Under the pieces are notes generated by a model. The model worked only from the letters and a program-made list of their open reading frames with translations, ran no database searches and was not told the origin of the DNA. Shown one piece after another: positions 18,245 through 27,056 of a stretch of 64,000 bases of DNA. How positions within the stretch are numbered: the stretch's first letter is position 1; each line of letters starts with the position of its first letter. Position numbers and translations under genes: made by a program. The stretch comes from JAAYED01 sp040772225 (lineage in GTDB: Bacteria > Chloroflexota > Anaerolineae > UBA1429): assembly GCA_040772225.1 (NCBI GenBank), contig JAXGYO010000002.1, positions 124,001 through 188,000 of the forward strand, read 5' to 3'.

Positions 18245-19373
18245 CGAGCACCTCCCGGTATGCCAGGGCTGTTTGGCTGGCGGTAGACTCCCAGCTGAAC
18301 TGGCCGGCATGCACCAGGCCTGCCCCCGCTAGCGACTCGCGCAGGCTGTCATCCAGAACAAGCCGTCGCATCGCGTCAGCAAGCGCCTCGGAGTCGGTGG
18401 CATCTACGAGCAAGCCGCCCGGTCCGGCGATCTCCTCCAGCGACGAACCGTGGCAGGCGATCACTGGCGTGCCACTGGCCAACGCTTCGAGAACGGGCAA
18501 GCCAAAACCCTCGTAGACGGAGGGAAACACAAAGGCACGCGCGCCGCGATAGAGAGCAGGCTTGTCGGCCTCGTCGACCCAGCCTGTGAACTGCACTGCG
18601 TCCTGTATGCCAAGTTCGCGGGCGATGGGACGGGGGTCAGGGCTAAAGGCCGAATCACTGGAAGGCAGGCGTCCCGCCACCACCAGTGGCATTTGCGTCG
18701 CCAGCCCCGAATGAGCATAGGCTGCCAGAAGTTCAGGCACCTGCTTTCGACGGTCAAAGCCCCCCAAATAGAGCAAATACTCCTCGGGCAGGTGCAGCCG
18801 CTGGCGGACGGCTGCCAACTCGTCGTCCGTTTCCCGGGAGACGGGGCGGAAAGTGGCATCCGCAGCAAGGTAGATCACCTGAACGCGATCCTCGGCGATG
18901 CCCAGGTGCGAAATAATGTCTCGTGCTGCTGCCCGAGAGTCCGTCAGCACACGATCAGCCCTACGGGTAGCTGCCGATACCCAGGCCGTATAAGCTCGCA
19001 CCAGCGGCCCGCCGCGGTACCCCCGTAACAGCAAAGGGATCAGATCATGGACGGTGACGACAGTCGGTAGCGCGGTCCAGCGTGGTGGTGCAAAGTAAGG
19101 CACATGCAACAGATCTGCAGACCAATCGGTCGCAGATCGGACATACGAGCGTTGCTCATAGAGCAATTTGCTCAGGCCGTTCCGAGCAGTAGCCTCAGTG
19201 GATACAACCTCCGCGTGTTGGGGTGCGTGATGTATGCTGTGCCCGCGCGGCGCGACCAACAGCACCTCCAGATCCGGAAACAGCGGAGCCAGATGCGCGA
19301 CCAGCCGGCGGACGTACTGTCCGCTGCCTGTCGCTGGCTGGTTCCAGAATAGAGCGTTGATGGCGACGCGCAC
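18237..19373 (-). CDS. GT4-family glycosyltransferase
   Basis: About 378 aa, GT-B fold. The N-terminus RVAINALFWNQPATGSGQYVRRL has the donor/acceptor loop Gly-rich motif of 'mannosyltransferase' GT4 enzymes. The C-terminal Rossmann domain has YLGGFDRRKQVPELLAAY and the E-x7-E signature in FPSVYEGFGLPVLEALASG (the two glutamates that hold the nucleotide sugar). No membrane helices, so it acts in the cytosol on lipid- or protein-linked acceptors. GTG at 19373 is the likely start, preceded by GGGGGGA; the frame is open further upstream. The stop overlaps the start of the DUF2723 gene by 8 nt. Confidence 0.88.
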   Translation of the reverse strand: MRVAINALFWNQPATGSGQYVRRLVAHLAPLFPDLEVLLVAPRGHSIHHAPQHAEVVSTEATARNGLSKLLYEQRSYVRSATDWSADLLHVPYFAPPRWTALPTVVTVHDLIPLLLRGYRGGPLVRAYTAWVSAATRRADRVLTDSRAAARDIISHLGIAEDRVQVIYLAADATFRPVSRETDDELAAVRQRLHLPEEYLLYLGGFDRRKQVPELLAAYAHSGLATQMPLVVAGRLPSSDSAFSPDPRPIARELGIQDAVQFTGWVDEADKPALYRGARAFVFPSVYEGFGLPVLEALASGTPVIACHGSSLEEIAGPGGLLVDATDSEALADAMRRLVLDDSLRESLAGAGLVHAGQFSWESTASQTALAYREVLDG

Positions 19374-19530
19374 AGTCCCCCCATGCGTTCCTGCGGTGCT
19401 CCTGCCGACCTGCCCGATGGTAAAGCATCCTGCGTCCCGTGGCAAGTGAGCGCTCGCTCGAGATCCTCACATGCCGCGGGACTCGCACTCGTCAGAGTTG
19501 AAGCGTAATCGTCACACAGGAAAAACAGTG

Positions 19531-19797
19531 ATGGCGATCATTACGGTCGAGCAAGAGAACACAAGCCGTGAGTATGACGTCCGCACCCTGATGCAAATGG
19601 TCCAGACACATCAGCAGCAAGGATGGCGGTTTTTCCTTCCCAGCGCAGTTCTCGCGAGTATCACACAGGTGGCGCAGGAACCACAGTCAGGGCAACCAGA
19701 GTCATTTGACCGCATTGCCCTTCGCCGCTACTATTCTCGCGGGGGTGGACGAGTCCCGGTGGGCTCCGCAGTCTTCAAAATTGTTGAGGGGCGTTGA
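19531..19797 (+). CDS. Hypothetical 88-aa ORF overlapping the tRNA-Sec gene
   Basis: ATG at 19531 has an ACAGGA-type ribosome-binding site about 9 nt upstream. Residues 1-70 look like ordinary protein (AIITVEQENTSREYDVRTLM) with no recognised domain. The last 19 codons lie inside the tRNA-Sec gene, and the -35 and -10 of that gene lie in its coding region. Either the protein gene really overlaps the RNA gene, or its 3' end was overwritten when the tRNA cassette arrived and the original C-terminus is lost. It could also be spurious. I do not recognise a function. Confidence 0.4.
   Translation: MAIITVEQENTSREYDVRTLMQMVQTHQQQGWRFFLPSAVLASITQVAQEPQSGQPESFDRIALRRYYSRGGGRVPVGSAVFKIVEGR
19706..19734 (+). 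promoter_or_regulatory. Promoter of the tRNA-Sec gene
   Basis: TTGACC (19706-19711), 17-bp spacer, TACTAT (19729-19734). The predicted transcription start, 7 nt downstream of the -10, is 19741, exactly the first base of the mature tRNA, so little or no 5' processing would be needed. Confidence 0.7.
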
Positions 19798-19836
19798 GCA
19801 GACGTCCTAGGTGGGTTCGACTCCCATCCACTCCCG
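19741..19836 (+). tRNA. selC: tRNA-Sec(UCA), selenocysteine tRNA
   Basis: 96 nt, folded by hand. Acceptor stem of 8 bp (GGGGGUGG 741-748 with CCACUCCC 828-835, one G-U). D-stem of 6 bp (751-756/761-766) with a 4-nt loop. Anticodon stem of 5 bp (768-772/780-784) and loop CUUCAAA with anticodon UCA at 775-777. Variable arm with a 7-bp stem (788-794/802-808). T-stem of 5 bp (811-815/823-827) and loop UUCGACU. Discriminator G at 836, followed by CC. The 8+5 acceptor/T pairing, 6-bp D-stem, tiny D-loop, long variable arm and UCA anticodon are diagnostic for bacterial tRNA-Sec, not for tRNA-Ser or a suppressor. It delivers selenocysteine at recoded UGA codons with SelA, SelB and SelD, none of which is in this window. 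Own promoter and terminator flank it. Confidence 0.97.
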
Positions 19837-19843
19837 CCTGATT

Positions 19844-19888
19844 ACAGCGAGAGCCTGGTCCGCAATCGGCAGACTCTCGCTGTTTCTT
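19844..19888 (+). terminator. Rho-independent terminator of the tRNA-Sec gene
   Basis: A 10-bp perfect stem (ACAGCGAGAG 844-853 with CTCTCGCTGT 874-883) holds an inner hairpin CTG..CCG/CGG..CAG and is followed by TTTCTTCC. It starts 8 nt after the tRNA and may also stop the convergent gene ending at 19946. Confidence 0.85.
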
Positions 19889-19945
19889 CCCTATGGGTGG
19901 GGCGTTGCGGCTCTGCCTTGGGCCGGGTCCCAGCGTCCGAAAAGG

Positions 19946-21199
19946 CTACAAGCCCCAGTGCTCCCGAATGCTCGCCTCGTATACCGCTGTCTGCTCCTGC
20001 TCGATCTCCGCCAGGGTCACCGGCCGGTGCAATGTCGCCGATTCCAGCGCCGCATGGCACACAGCCAGGCTGGCACGGCTGACAGCGGCGTCCACCTCAG
20101 GCTGCCTGCCCTTCAGGATGCACTCACCCAGTTCGTGGTACTCTACCGCCACCAGCTTGCGGTCCGCCTCGGGAAAACTACAGTCATAGGAGGCGAGCCG
20201 ATCGGCTCCAAAGAGCGCCGCCGTGATCTCGTCCAGATGGAATTCGGGCACGAGGCTCAACAACGCGTCCGTGGGAATCGGGCCACCTTCGTCCAAAGTG
20301 AGCGCAACAGGCCGGCCGTTACGAGCCCCGGCCAGCTCCAGCGATCCCGAGTCGCCATAGATTGTAGCGTGGTTATGACTCTTCCCATGCGCAGCCTGGA
20401 AGGAGGTCCACTGGCCGATTGTTCCGCCTTCGAACTGCAGTGTGGCGATGACCGTATCCTCCGCGTTCGCCGCCATCGATTCGGGCATCTCGCCGAACCA
20501 GTGCTGGTAAAAGCCCGACACCGTCGTGTTGCCCTGGGCCCGATAGCGTACGGGCTCGGTAACCTGCGCCAGCGCATACACCTCTCGCACCCGTCCAAGG
20601 TAGTACTGCATCAAGTCGGCGGTGTGCACGCCCGCATCCACGAAAATGCCGCCTATCTCTTTGCGGTGGCGCCAGGGGAAGATGATGATCTCGTTCCCGC
20701 CGCTGGCGCTGACCTCGGTGAGCAGCCGCGGCTTGCCGATCACCCCGGCATCCAGCAACGCTCTGGTCAGGCGGCAGATCGGATCGCGCCGGAACTGTTC
20801 AGCCACGCTCAGCACACGATTGCTGCCGGCATGCCTCTCTATCAGGATGTTGCAGCCGCGAATGGTGTTAGCCAGGGGCTTTTCGCACTGAACATGCCAT
20901 CCGAGGTCGAGTGCGGCAGCAACGACCCGGTGATGTGAGCCTGTGTCCGTGGTGATGTCAACAGCCTGAAGGTCCGGAATGTCTTGAGCCATCGCCTCCA
21001 GATCCGTATAGACCCGCGGGCGCCGACCGAACATCGCCTCTGCCAAATCCGCGAGATAGCCAGCGTTATCCGCGCGCAGATCGCAGACCGCCGTGAGTTC
21101 GATATTCCCGAGACCTGAATCATGCAGTTCTTTCAGCCCGCGCAGGTGCCGGCCGCCCATCCCGCCACAACCGACAATGGCCAGGGGTATCCGTTCCAC
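19946..21199 (-). CDS. Gfo/Idh/MocA-family oxidoreductase
   Basis: 417 aa. An N-terminal Rossmann fold starts IPLAIVGCGGMGGRHLRGL (GxGxxG nucleotide site), followed by DIRADNAGYLAD-type loops and the family motif CEKPLANTIRGC (EKP, NAD(P) and substrate binding). The C-terminal alpha/beta domain carries GGIFVDAGVHTADLMQYYLG (the D-xG-xH catalytic-region pattern). Such enzymes oxidise or reduce sugars, inositols or aminosugars with NAD(P). GTG at 21199 has AAAGGAG 6-7 nt upstream; the frame extends to 21493 without signals. It stands alone and is convergent with the tRNA-Sec gene, so the substrate cannot be inferred. Confidence 0.88.
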   Translation of the reverse strand: MERIPLAIVGCGGMGGRHLRGLKELHDSGLGNIELTAVCDLRADNAGYLADLAEAMFGRRPRVYTDLEAMAQDIPDLQAVDITTDTGSHHRVVAAALDLGWHVQCEKPLANTIRGCNILIERHAGSNRVLSVAEQFRRDPICRLTRALLDAGVIGKPRLLTEVSASGGNEIIIFPWRHRKEIGGIFVDAGVHTADLMQYYLGRVREVYALAQVTEPVRYRAQGNTTVSGFYQHWFGEMPESMAANAEDTVIATLQFEGGTIGQWTSFQAAHGKSHNHATIYGDSGSLELAGARNGRPVALTLDEGGPIPTDALLSLVPEFHLDEITAALFGADRLASYDCSFPEADRKLVAVEYHELGECILKGRQPEVDAAVSRASLAVCHAALESATLHRPVTLAEIEQEQTAVYEASIREHWGL

Positions 21200-21443
21200 G
21201 CTGATCTCCTTTGTCCGTACACAGGCAGCGGCCCTGGGTACTGGCCCTGCCCAGTGGTGCAGATGGCGCTGGTTTGTGATATCGCAGGCCGAGTCAGCGG
21301 TCAAGTCGATGAACCGGATGCCACCAGAGATGGCAATACACCCGGATTCCCAGCCGCAACGCCGCTCTGGTTCGAGCGAAGCGTCCCAGGAACAGAGTCG
21401 CGAGGCTGCACGGTGCTCCGTATTGCGCTTTGATGTAGCGCAT

Positions 21444-21472
21444 ATTATACTAGCAGTGACTTCCGGAGGTAA
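21444..21472 (-). promoter_or_regulatory. Candidate promoter of the Gfo/Idh gene (in the 21200-21737 gap)
   Basis: Minus strand: TTACCT (21472-21467), 17-bp spacer, perfect TATAAT (21449-21444), giving a leader of about 240 nt to the GTG at 21199. The rest of the 538-nt divergent gap shows no convincing ORF or RNA. On the plus strand only the ribosome-binding site GGGAGGG before the ATG at 21738 stands out. Confidence 0.5.
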
Positions 21473-21737
21473 GCTGGTCGTATTCCACAGCACGACCGCA
21501 TCCAGGGTGGGGCAGACAAGGGCACTCTCATTGCTTGGTGCACCGAATAGAGCTTATCTGGCGTTCAGCAGACCAGCCTTTCGTCACGTTCCATTGCCAA
21601 GTACCATACTCGCAGGCGGAGCATAAGCCGAGTCGTATACCTCTTTGGTGTTTGCGGTGTGCCTGACGCTTGCGTCTGTAGCGGAGTCTGATCTGACTTG
21701 GACAAGAGGCCAAATCGTTGTAGGGAGGGTAACGAAG

Positions 21738-22241
21738 ATGGACAAGGTGAGTGAGCAGTTACGCGTTGGAGAAAAGGTGATCGTCACGGCCAAGTCACAC
21801 GCTGGCGCGCTGATTGTGCCAGTGTTGGTTTTGGTGCTCGGAATCGTCGGCATTGCACTTGATAGCCTGGTGCCTGCTGCATGGTTCCGGATTCTATCGA
21901 TACTGCTTACGGCGCTGGGGCTGTGGAAAACCATCAACGCGGTGTCACACTTGATCAGCACGCGCTTGACGATCACGGATCAGCGCATCTTTGGTGAGTC
22001 AGGGCTGATGCCACACAAGACCATGATACTGGAACTTGACGATATGGATGCCGTCGATTCGAAACGGGACCTGTTTGGCAGTTTGCTGGGCTATGGCACC
22101 GTCGTCGTGAACGCAGCGGGCAAAGGGAATCTGCGCGTAGAGTACAGGCAGATCGTGAATGCACCTGAGGTAGCCGACAAGATTCGTGCGCAAATGGCGC
22201 TGCCCAGGGTCATGCCGACGGCCGAGAGGGCTGGGCGCTGA
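21738..22241 (+). CDS. Small membrane protein with bacterial PH-like domain
   Basis: 167 aa. After EQLRVGEKVIVTAKSH come two membrane helices (about residues 24-62), then RLTITDQRIFGESGLMPHKT and ELDDMDAVDSKRDLFGSLLGYGTVVV, the beta-strand pattern of the bacterial PH domain (YdbS/bPH2 type): 'vTnqRi....g...k....i.L..I..i.v..s....lfgyG.v'. The function of these proteins is largely unknown; they sit on the inner membrane. ATG at 21738 was preferred over the upstream open frame because GGGAGGG lies about 9 nt before it. It is divergent from the Gfo/Idh gene. Confidence 0.75.
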   Translation: MDKVSEQLRVGEKVIVTAKSHAGALIVPVLVLVLGIVGIALDSLVPAAWFRILSILLTALGLWKTINAVSHLISTRLTITDQRIFGESGLMPHKTMILELDDMDAVDSKRDLFGSLLGYGTVVVNAAGKGNLRVEYRQIVNAPEVADKIRAQMALPRVMPTAERAGR

Positions 22242-22410
22242 GGCGGTCCTTTGAGGAAGACAGGGGGCAATGCTTGAGCGACCCGACGGCTCCAAGGCCG
22301 TATGTGCACGCCCCTGTCAGGTGAGTGACCCAGGCGTCGCCTGGAGCAGGTTCGCCCCAGTGAGTTGCTCCTGGTCCAAGCGACCGAGGGTCCAGGTCGA
22401 TCGCAGCGTG

Positions 22411-22445
22411 AACAAACAGAGAGCGGGTATATGAGCCCGCTCTCT
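22411..22445 (-). terminator. Terminator after the GH78-like gene
   Basis: A 10-bp perfect inverted repeat (418-427 with 436-445) around an 8-nt loop, followed on the minus strand by TGTTTGTT. It lies about 30 nt beyond the stop of the 22476 gene and faces the PH-domain gene, so it may act in both directions. Confidence 0.75.
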
Positions 22446-22475
22446 CCATGACATGGCGAGCCCTTCCAAGCGAGG

Positions 22476-24980
22476 TCAGGTAGCCGGCTGGTCCCTGCGA
22501 ATCTCGTGCCTTCCAGCGGACAGGTGAGTCTCGACACCATCGTCCAGATCGAGGATGGCAGGCACGGGCGTCTCTAGCACAAGCCAGTGTGCGTCCAGTT
22601 CGACGCTGATCATGCCTTGAGGCGTCGGCACTCGCCCTCTCGCCCAGGCCAGGCTGCCCAGCCGAGGTGCGATGCGCGCTGTCGCAAACCCCGGCTCGGC
22701 GGGGGTGACGCCCAGCGTGTAAAAGACCAGGTCGCGCGCCGGGGTCGAGCTCCAGCCGTGCACATGCGTGCCATAGTCCCAGCACTCGCCAAGCGTGTCA
22801 TAGCCATCCACCAGGAACTGAGACCAGCGGCGCACCAGGTCGGGCAAGCGATCGGCGGCGCCGGCCAGGGCGACGGCGTCGTGAACCACATAGGACATAA
22901 AGGGCTGGGCGAGCACGACCTGGTTTTCCACATCCCAGTCGACCTCGTAATAGCCCTCGCGCACCTGGCGCATCCACTTTTCCATGGACTGCCCCCCGTG
23001 CCCATCGCCTGTCCAGGCACGCATGACAAGCCTGTCCGGGTCCGTGATCGTATCCACGATCCGTGCCCAGCGCTCCTCTGGAGCCAGGCCGGAGACGATG
23101 GCCAGCGCGCCTGCCAGTTGCGACATCTCGGGCCTCGGGACACCATCGACGATATGGTCGACATACGACCCCCGCGCCTCATCCCAGAATGCCTCAAAAC
23201 CCGCCTGAGCCCTCGCGTAGAGTCCCTGCGCCCAGCGCTCGCTGGCGCGCTCCTCCAGCCAGCCCGCCATCTCTGCGAATTCCCGTAGGCCGCGCGCCCA
23301 GAGCGCGGCTAGCAGCGCGGAGGTGTCCTCGGTACTCACGCTGGACCAGTCCACAAGGTTCCACTCTGGCACATCCTTTAGCACACCATCCTCATTCTGA
23401 TAGGGTGCATACCAGCGCAGCACCCGCTCGACGGACGGCATGTAGGCCTTGATCTCCTCGGCATCGCCCAGGTACCGGTAGAGGTTGTAGACGCCGTGTA
23501 CCCAGTGCAGCGACCAGTCGGGGATCGTGTACATGTTGCTCAATTCAATGTCTCCAGCCACGCTCATGGGCATGATGCCATCGGAACGCGGGGAGTTACC
23601 CAGCGTGCAGAAATGCCGGGCCAGCCGCCAATCCGTATTGGTGGCCAGATGAACCATCTGGTGCACCACGCCGTCGCCGACCCAGGCGCGCTGCTCTCGG
23701 GTGGGGCAATCGGTAAAGGCGTCGTGGGAGTTGAGGTGCACGGTGCGCCTGCCTGCGGCGTATATGCTGTTGATCTCGTCATCGCTGCACACAAACGTGG
23801 CATCACCCTGCCAGGGGTAGAGCAACTCGCGCACGCCGATCGTACGCAGCGTCACCGGCCCTTCAAGGCCGTGCACCAGTACGTAGATATAGCGCAGCCC
23901 GATCGCATGGGTGAACTGAAAGTGATCGTCGTCACCGCGAGCGATATAGCGCGCACCGGCGCTCATCCGGTCCATGGTGAACGAGGCCTGAAGGGGATCC
24001 TCGGTGTAGGACAGATCGAACTCGGTTCCCGCCGGCGCATCCACCGCCAGTTCCACCAGTCCCGACACGATGCGCCCCATGTCGATCGCCAGCCGGAGCG
24101 CGCCGCCGGCCGGCACGTCCAGCGTCACGGGCAGCGTCACGCTACCCGCACTGGAGGTGTCGAGCTCCAGCGTGGATTGCACGCGAGCCATCGGGCTGCC
24201 TTTGGAAGTGTCTGCCGTGCCCACGAGCGTCTCTGCGATGATAGAGGCCGGAGAGACCCACTCGCCGTCGAGTTGCGCGATCGGCCGTGGGTACAGCGGG
24301 CCATATGGATCCGTGGGAGGCTGGGTGCGCCGAAAGCCTCCGATGTGCATAGCCGGGACCAGGACGGCTCGGCCCCACGATGCGTCATCATAGCCGGGCA
24401 AGGCCCAGCCAGGATCCAGGCGCCGCGCGTCGACCACCTCCAGCGGCACACCATAGTGATGCGCGCCTTCCTCCAGCCAGTCCGAGCGCCAGGCGTCGGT
24501 CTTGAGCGTGCTCCACGAGTCATCGCTCACCAACCAGCCGTCACCCAGGTCGGCCTCAAACACGAGAACGCCGCGCAGGCCGAGCGAGTTGTTGGGGACC
24601 GGAGGCATCCAGAACGAGTTTGCCCGGCTAAAGCACTCTACATGCACCGCGACCACGTTCTCCCCAACCTGAAGGTAGGGAGCCAGATCGTACAGGTCAT
24701 AGTGCAAGCGCCGTGGCTGTGATCGGATGGGGCCGCGGCCCAACTCTACGCCGTTCACATACAGGATGTAGCGGGAGTCGGCTGTGATGCGCGCCGGCAT
24801 CCGCTCGGGGACCGCCTCCAACATGAGGCGCTTGCGAAACAGACCATGGGTCTCATGGGGCTCACGCTCCTGCGTCGCCGTCCAGAAACCAGAGGGCTGG
24901 ACCTCCTCTTCCGGCAGCCAAACCCAGTGACCATGCCAACGAACACCGGGAAAGTCGTCTCGAGAAACCGGAGCTAACAT
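22476..24980 (-). CDS. GH78-like alpha-L-rhamnosidase
   Basis: 834 aa. Beta-sandwich domains at the N-terminus (RYILYVNGVELGRGPIRS, typical of the GH78 accessory domain) are followed by an (alpha/alpha)6 catalytic region. That region has HDAFTDCPTREQRAWVGDG, matching the GH78 consensus CPxRxEr.gW.GD that supplies the catalytic glutamate, then the hairpin VPEWNLVDWSS and WDVENQVVLAQPF. The C-terminal beta domain has TLGVTPAEPGFATARIAPRLG. Role: removal of terminal rhamnose from glycans or glycosides. No signal peptide is seen, so it is probably cytosolic. ATG 24980 has GGGAGG 6 nt upstream. Monocistronic, with its own terminator. Confidence 0.82.
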   Translation of the reverse strand: MLAPVSRDDFPGVRWHGHWVWLPEEEVQPSGFWTATQEREPHETHGLFRKRLMLEAVPERMPARITADSRYILYVNGVELGRGPIRSQPRRLHYDLYDLAPYLQVGENVVAVHVECFSRANSFWMPPVPNNSLGLRGVLVFEADLGDGWLVSDDSWSTLKTDAWRSDWLEEGAHHYGVPLEVVDARRLDPGWALPGYDDASWGRAVLVPAMHIGGFRRTQPPTDPYGPLYPRPIAQLDGEWVSPASIIAETLVGTADTSKGSPMARVQSTLELDTSSAGSVTLPVTLDVPAGGALRLAIDMGRIVSGLVELAVDAPAGTEFDLSYTEDPLQASFTMDRMSAGARYIARGDDDHFQFTHAIGLRYIYVLVHGLEGPVTLRTIGVRELLYPWQGDATFVCSDDEINSIYAAGRRTVHLNSHDAFTDCPTREQRAWVGDGVVHQMVHLATNTDWRLARHFCTLGNSPRSDGIMPMSVAGDIELSNMYTIPDWSLHWVHGVYNLYRYLGDAEEIKAYMPSVERVLRWYAPYQNEDGVLKDVPEWNLVDWSSVSTEDTSALLAALWARGLREFAEMAGWLEERASERWAQGLYARAQAGFEAFWDEARGSYVDHIVDGVPRPEMSQLAGALAIVSGLAPEERWARIVDTITDPDRLVMRAWTGDGHGGQSMEKWMRQVREGYYEVDWDVENQVVLAQPFMSYVVHDAVALAGAADRLPDLVRRWSQFLVDGYDTLGECWDYGTHVHGWSSTPARDLVFYTLGVTPAEPGFATARIAPRLGSLAWARGRVPTPQGMISVELDAHWLVLETPVPAILDLDDGVETHLSAGRHEIRRDQPAT

Positions 24981-25229
24981 TCGTGTCCTCCCAATACCGA
25001 GGCACACCCTCGTGCCTGCGAATACATTCCGAGTCGCCAGCATTGTCGCGGCGCAGCGATCACCTGTCAAACAGCCATGATATCAGGCCATCGCCTGAAT
25101 GACAGCGCCACGAGGATGTTGTACGATGTGCCGGTGTCTGTGGCAAGGGGGCAGTGTGAACAGGGCCATCGGGAACACCCTATCCGATCTAAAGACGTCC
25201 CGGCAAGCACCGGAACACAGGAGCGGCCT

Positions 25230-25493
25230 CTGGCGCTATACGGACGCCGCATGGTCGTGCTGGTGCCATCGTATGTCTTTTTGGAGGCTGCGCTGGCCTA
25301 TCTGCGCATCAGCGATCCCTCCATGCCCACCTGGGGAAGCCTCGTGCGCGAGGCCTTTGCCGGTGATGTCCATGGCGGCACATACCATCTCGTGCTCGTG
25401 CCCGCCATTCTGCTGCTGCTGATGGCGCTGAGCTTTGGCCTGCTCGGACGCGCGCTGGACCAGTCGTTGAATCCACGCATGCGCAATCGCTGA
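25230..25493 (+). pseudogene. Remnant of a DppC-type ABC transporter permease
   Basis: Only the last ~88 residues of a dipeptide/nickel-type ABC permease are recognisable: a helix followed by LEAALAYLRISDPSMPTWGSL (family pattern 'LEAALSFLGLGxPPPTPSWG'), then the final helix LALMALSFGLLGRALDQSLNP-like region ending NPRMRNR. The open frame upstream to 25077 has no permease character, and no other subunit gene is nearby. This is the 3' stub of a deleted operon, directly upstream of the 25512 gene. Confidence 0.7.
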
Positions 25494-25511
25494 TATCATG
25501 AGGAGGACGCG

Positions 25512-27050
25512 GTGACCGAATCGACTCGAGACAGCTCTGCGGCACCCCGGGGCGCGCAATGGCTGGCCATCGCCATCACGTTAGGTGCTCTCTGGATAAT
25601 CCTCGCGCCTACCATGGCTGACCCCGACCTGTGGGGACATCTGCGGTACGGCCTGGACAACCTGGAGGCGGGCCAGATTCTGCGCACGGACATCTACTCG
25701 TACCTGAGCAAACCGGGGACGTGGGTCAACCATGAATGGCTGGCAGAAATATCGATCGCTCTGGCTTACCGGGCGGGAGGCGCAGGCGGGTTGGTGCTGC
25801 TCAAGCTGGCGCTGGCGCTCACAGCCCTCGCCGCTGTGTACGCTGCTGCCCGCCTGCGGGGAGCGGGAGTGATAGCGTCATGTGGCGCGCTGACCGGCGC
25901 CGCCCTCGGTCTGCGGCCGGTGCTATCACCTGTGCGACCGCAGATGTTCACCGTACTGGGCTTTGCACTACTGCTGTTCATCCTCGTTCGGCGCGAGACG
26001 CGGCCGGGGGTGGTGTGGTGGCTGGTGCCCGTGTACATCGTCTGGACAAATGCCCATGGTGGCTTTTTGGCGGGCGTCGCGTTTCTCGGCCTGGCGGTGC
26101 TAATAGAGGGCTATCGCACCCTATCTACTGCAGGATGGCGTGCGTTGTTGGCGGACCCTTTTGTGACGCTGGCGCAGGCCTCGCTGGCTGCCCTGGCCGC
26201 CACCCTGATCAACCCATACGGTCTGGGCCTCTGGCGCTTTTTGCTCCGGACGGCTACCGTCGCGCGGCCAGAGATCGTGGAGTGGCAGCCGCTGGCGACC
26301 TTTCCTGCCTTTATGTTCTTTGTGGGCGCGCTCGCCGTGCTGGGCCTATGGGCGCTGATCCGCAGCGGCCGCCCGCGATCACCCCTTCTGGGGGCCCTGT
26401 ACATTGTCTCCCTCATCATGACCACCATAGCAGTGAGGCACATGCTGTTCTTTGCGCTGGCCTGGGCTGTATTCCATGCCGAGCATCTGCAGGCCGCAGG
26501 TGCCTGGCTCCTACGCCCGCTGAAGCCTGCGCCGGTGGTGCGGCGCGCTCTGTGGGCCGTATCCCTGCTGCTGGCCGTCGCGCTCGGGCTCAACGCGCTG
26601 GCCATCCCTGTTGCCATTCAGGTGAGAGAGGCGACGTATCCCGCCCGGGCCATAGCACTGATCGCCGAACACCTCCAGGAGGGCAGGCTGGTTGTTTATT
26701 TCGACTGGGGTCAGTATGCCCTGTGGCATCTGGGCCCTGAGGTTCAGGTATCCATGGACGGCCGGCGGGAGACCGTGTACGACGACAGGATCTACGAGCA
26801 GAGCCTGGAACTCACCTTCGGCCATGGCGACTGGGACGAGCTCCTGCGGCAGGATGCGCCGGACCTGGTGCTGGTGAGCAAGGCGCACGCGGCCCACAAC
26901 CTCATGCTGTTGCACCCCGACTGGACGCAGGTGTATGAGGATCCGCTCTGCAGTCTCCACGCCCGATCAGGCAGTGCACTGGCAGAGGAACTGGCGGTGG
27001 CCGTCCCGCCAGCGATCCCATATGACGGGTACACCTGGCGCTTTCCCTGA
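25512..27050 (+). CDS. Polytopic membrane protein, GT39-related
   Basis: 512 aa with about ten hydrophobic helices. The first loop PTMADPDLWGHLRYGLDNLEAGQIL followed by TDIYSYLSKPGTWVNHEWLAEI has the acidic-loop layout (DPDLW-H) of a bacterial branch of GT-C/GT39-like membrane proteins. IVWTNAHGGFLAG and LINPYGLGLWRFLL are further family-typical loops. The soluble C-terminal ~150 residues contain VYFDWGQYALWHLGPEVQVSMDGRRETVYDD. The substrate is unknown. GTG start with AGGAGG 6 nt upstream. It begins 18 nt after the permease remnant. Confidence 0.65.
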   Translation: MTESTRDSSAAPRGAQWLAIAITLGALWIILAPTMADPDLWGHLRYGLDNLEAGQILRTDIYSYLSKPGTWVNHEWLAEISIALAYRAGGAGGLVLLKLALALTALAAVYAAARLRGAGVIASCGALTGAALGLRPVLSPVRPQMFTVLGFALLLFILVRRETRPGVVWWLVPVYIVWTNAHGGFLAGVAFLGLAVLIEGYRTLSTAGWRALLADPFVTLAQASLAALAATLINPYGLGLWRFLLRTATVARPEIVEWQPLATFPAFMFFVGALAVLGLWALIRSGRPRSPLLGALYIVSLIMTTIAVRHMLFFALAWAVFHAEHLQAAGAWLLRPLKPAPVVRRALWAVSLLLAVALGLNALAIPVAIQVREATYPARAIALIAEHLQEGRLVVYFDWGQYALWHLGPEVQVSMDGRRETVYDDRIYEQSLELTFGHGDWDELLRQDAPDLVLVSKAHAAHNLMLLHPDWTQVYEDPLCSLHARSGSALAEELAVAVPPAIPYDGYTWRFP

Positions 27051-27056
27051 GTCGCA

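Noticed and set aside
19811..20938. 375-codon + frame opposite the Gfo/Idh gene
   Set aside because: It begins inside the tRNA-Sec gene and runs antisense to an enzyme with EKP and GxGxxG motifs; its translation has no domain and no initiation signal.
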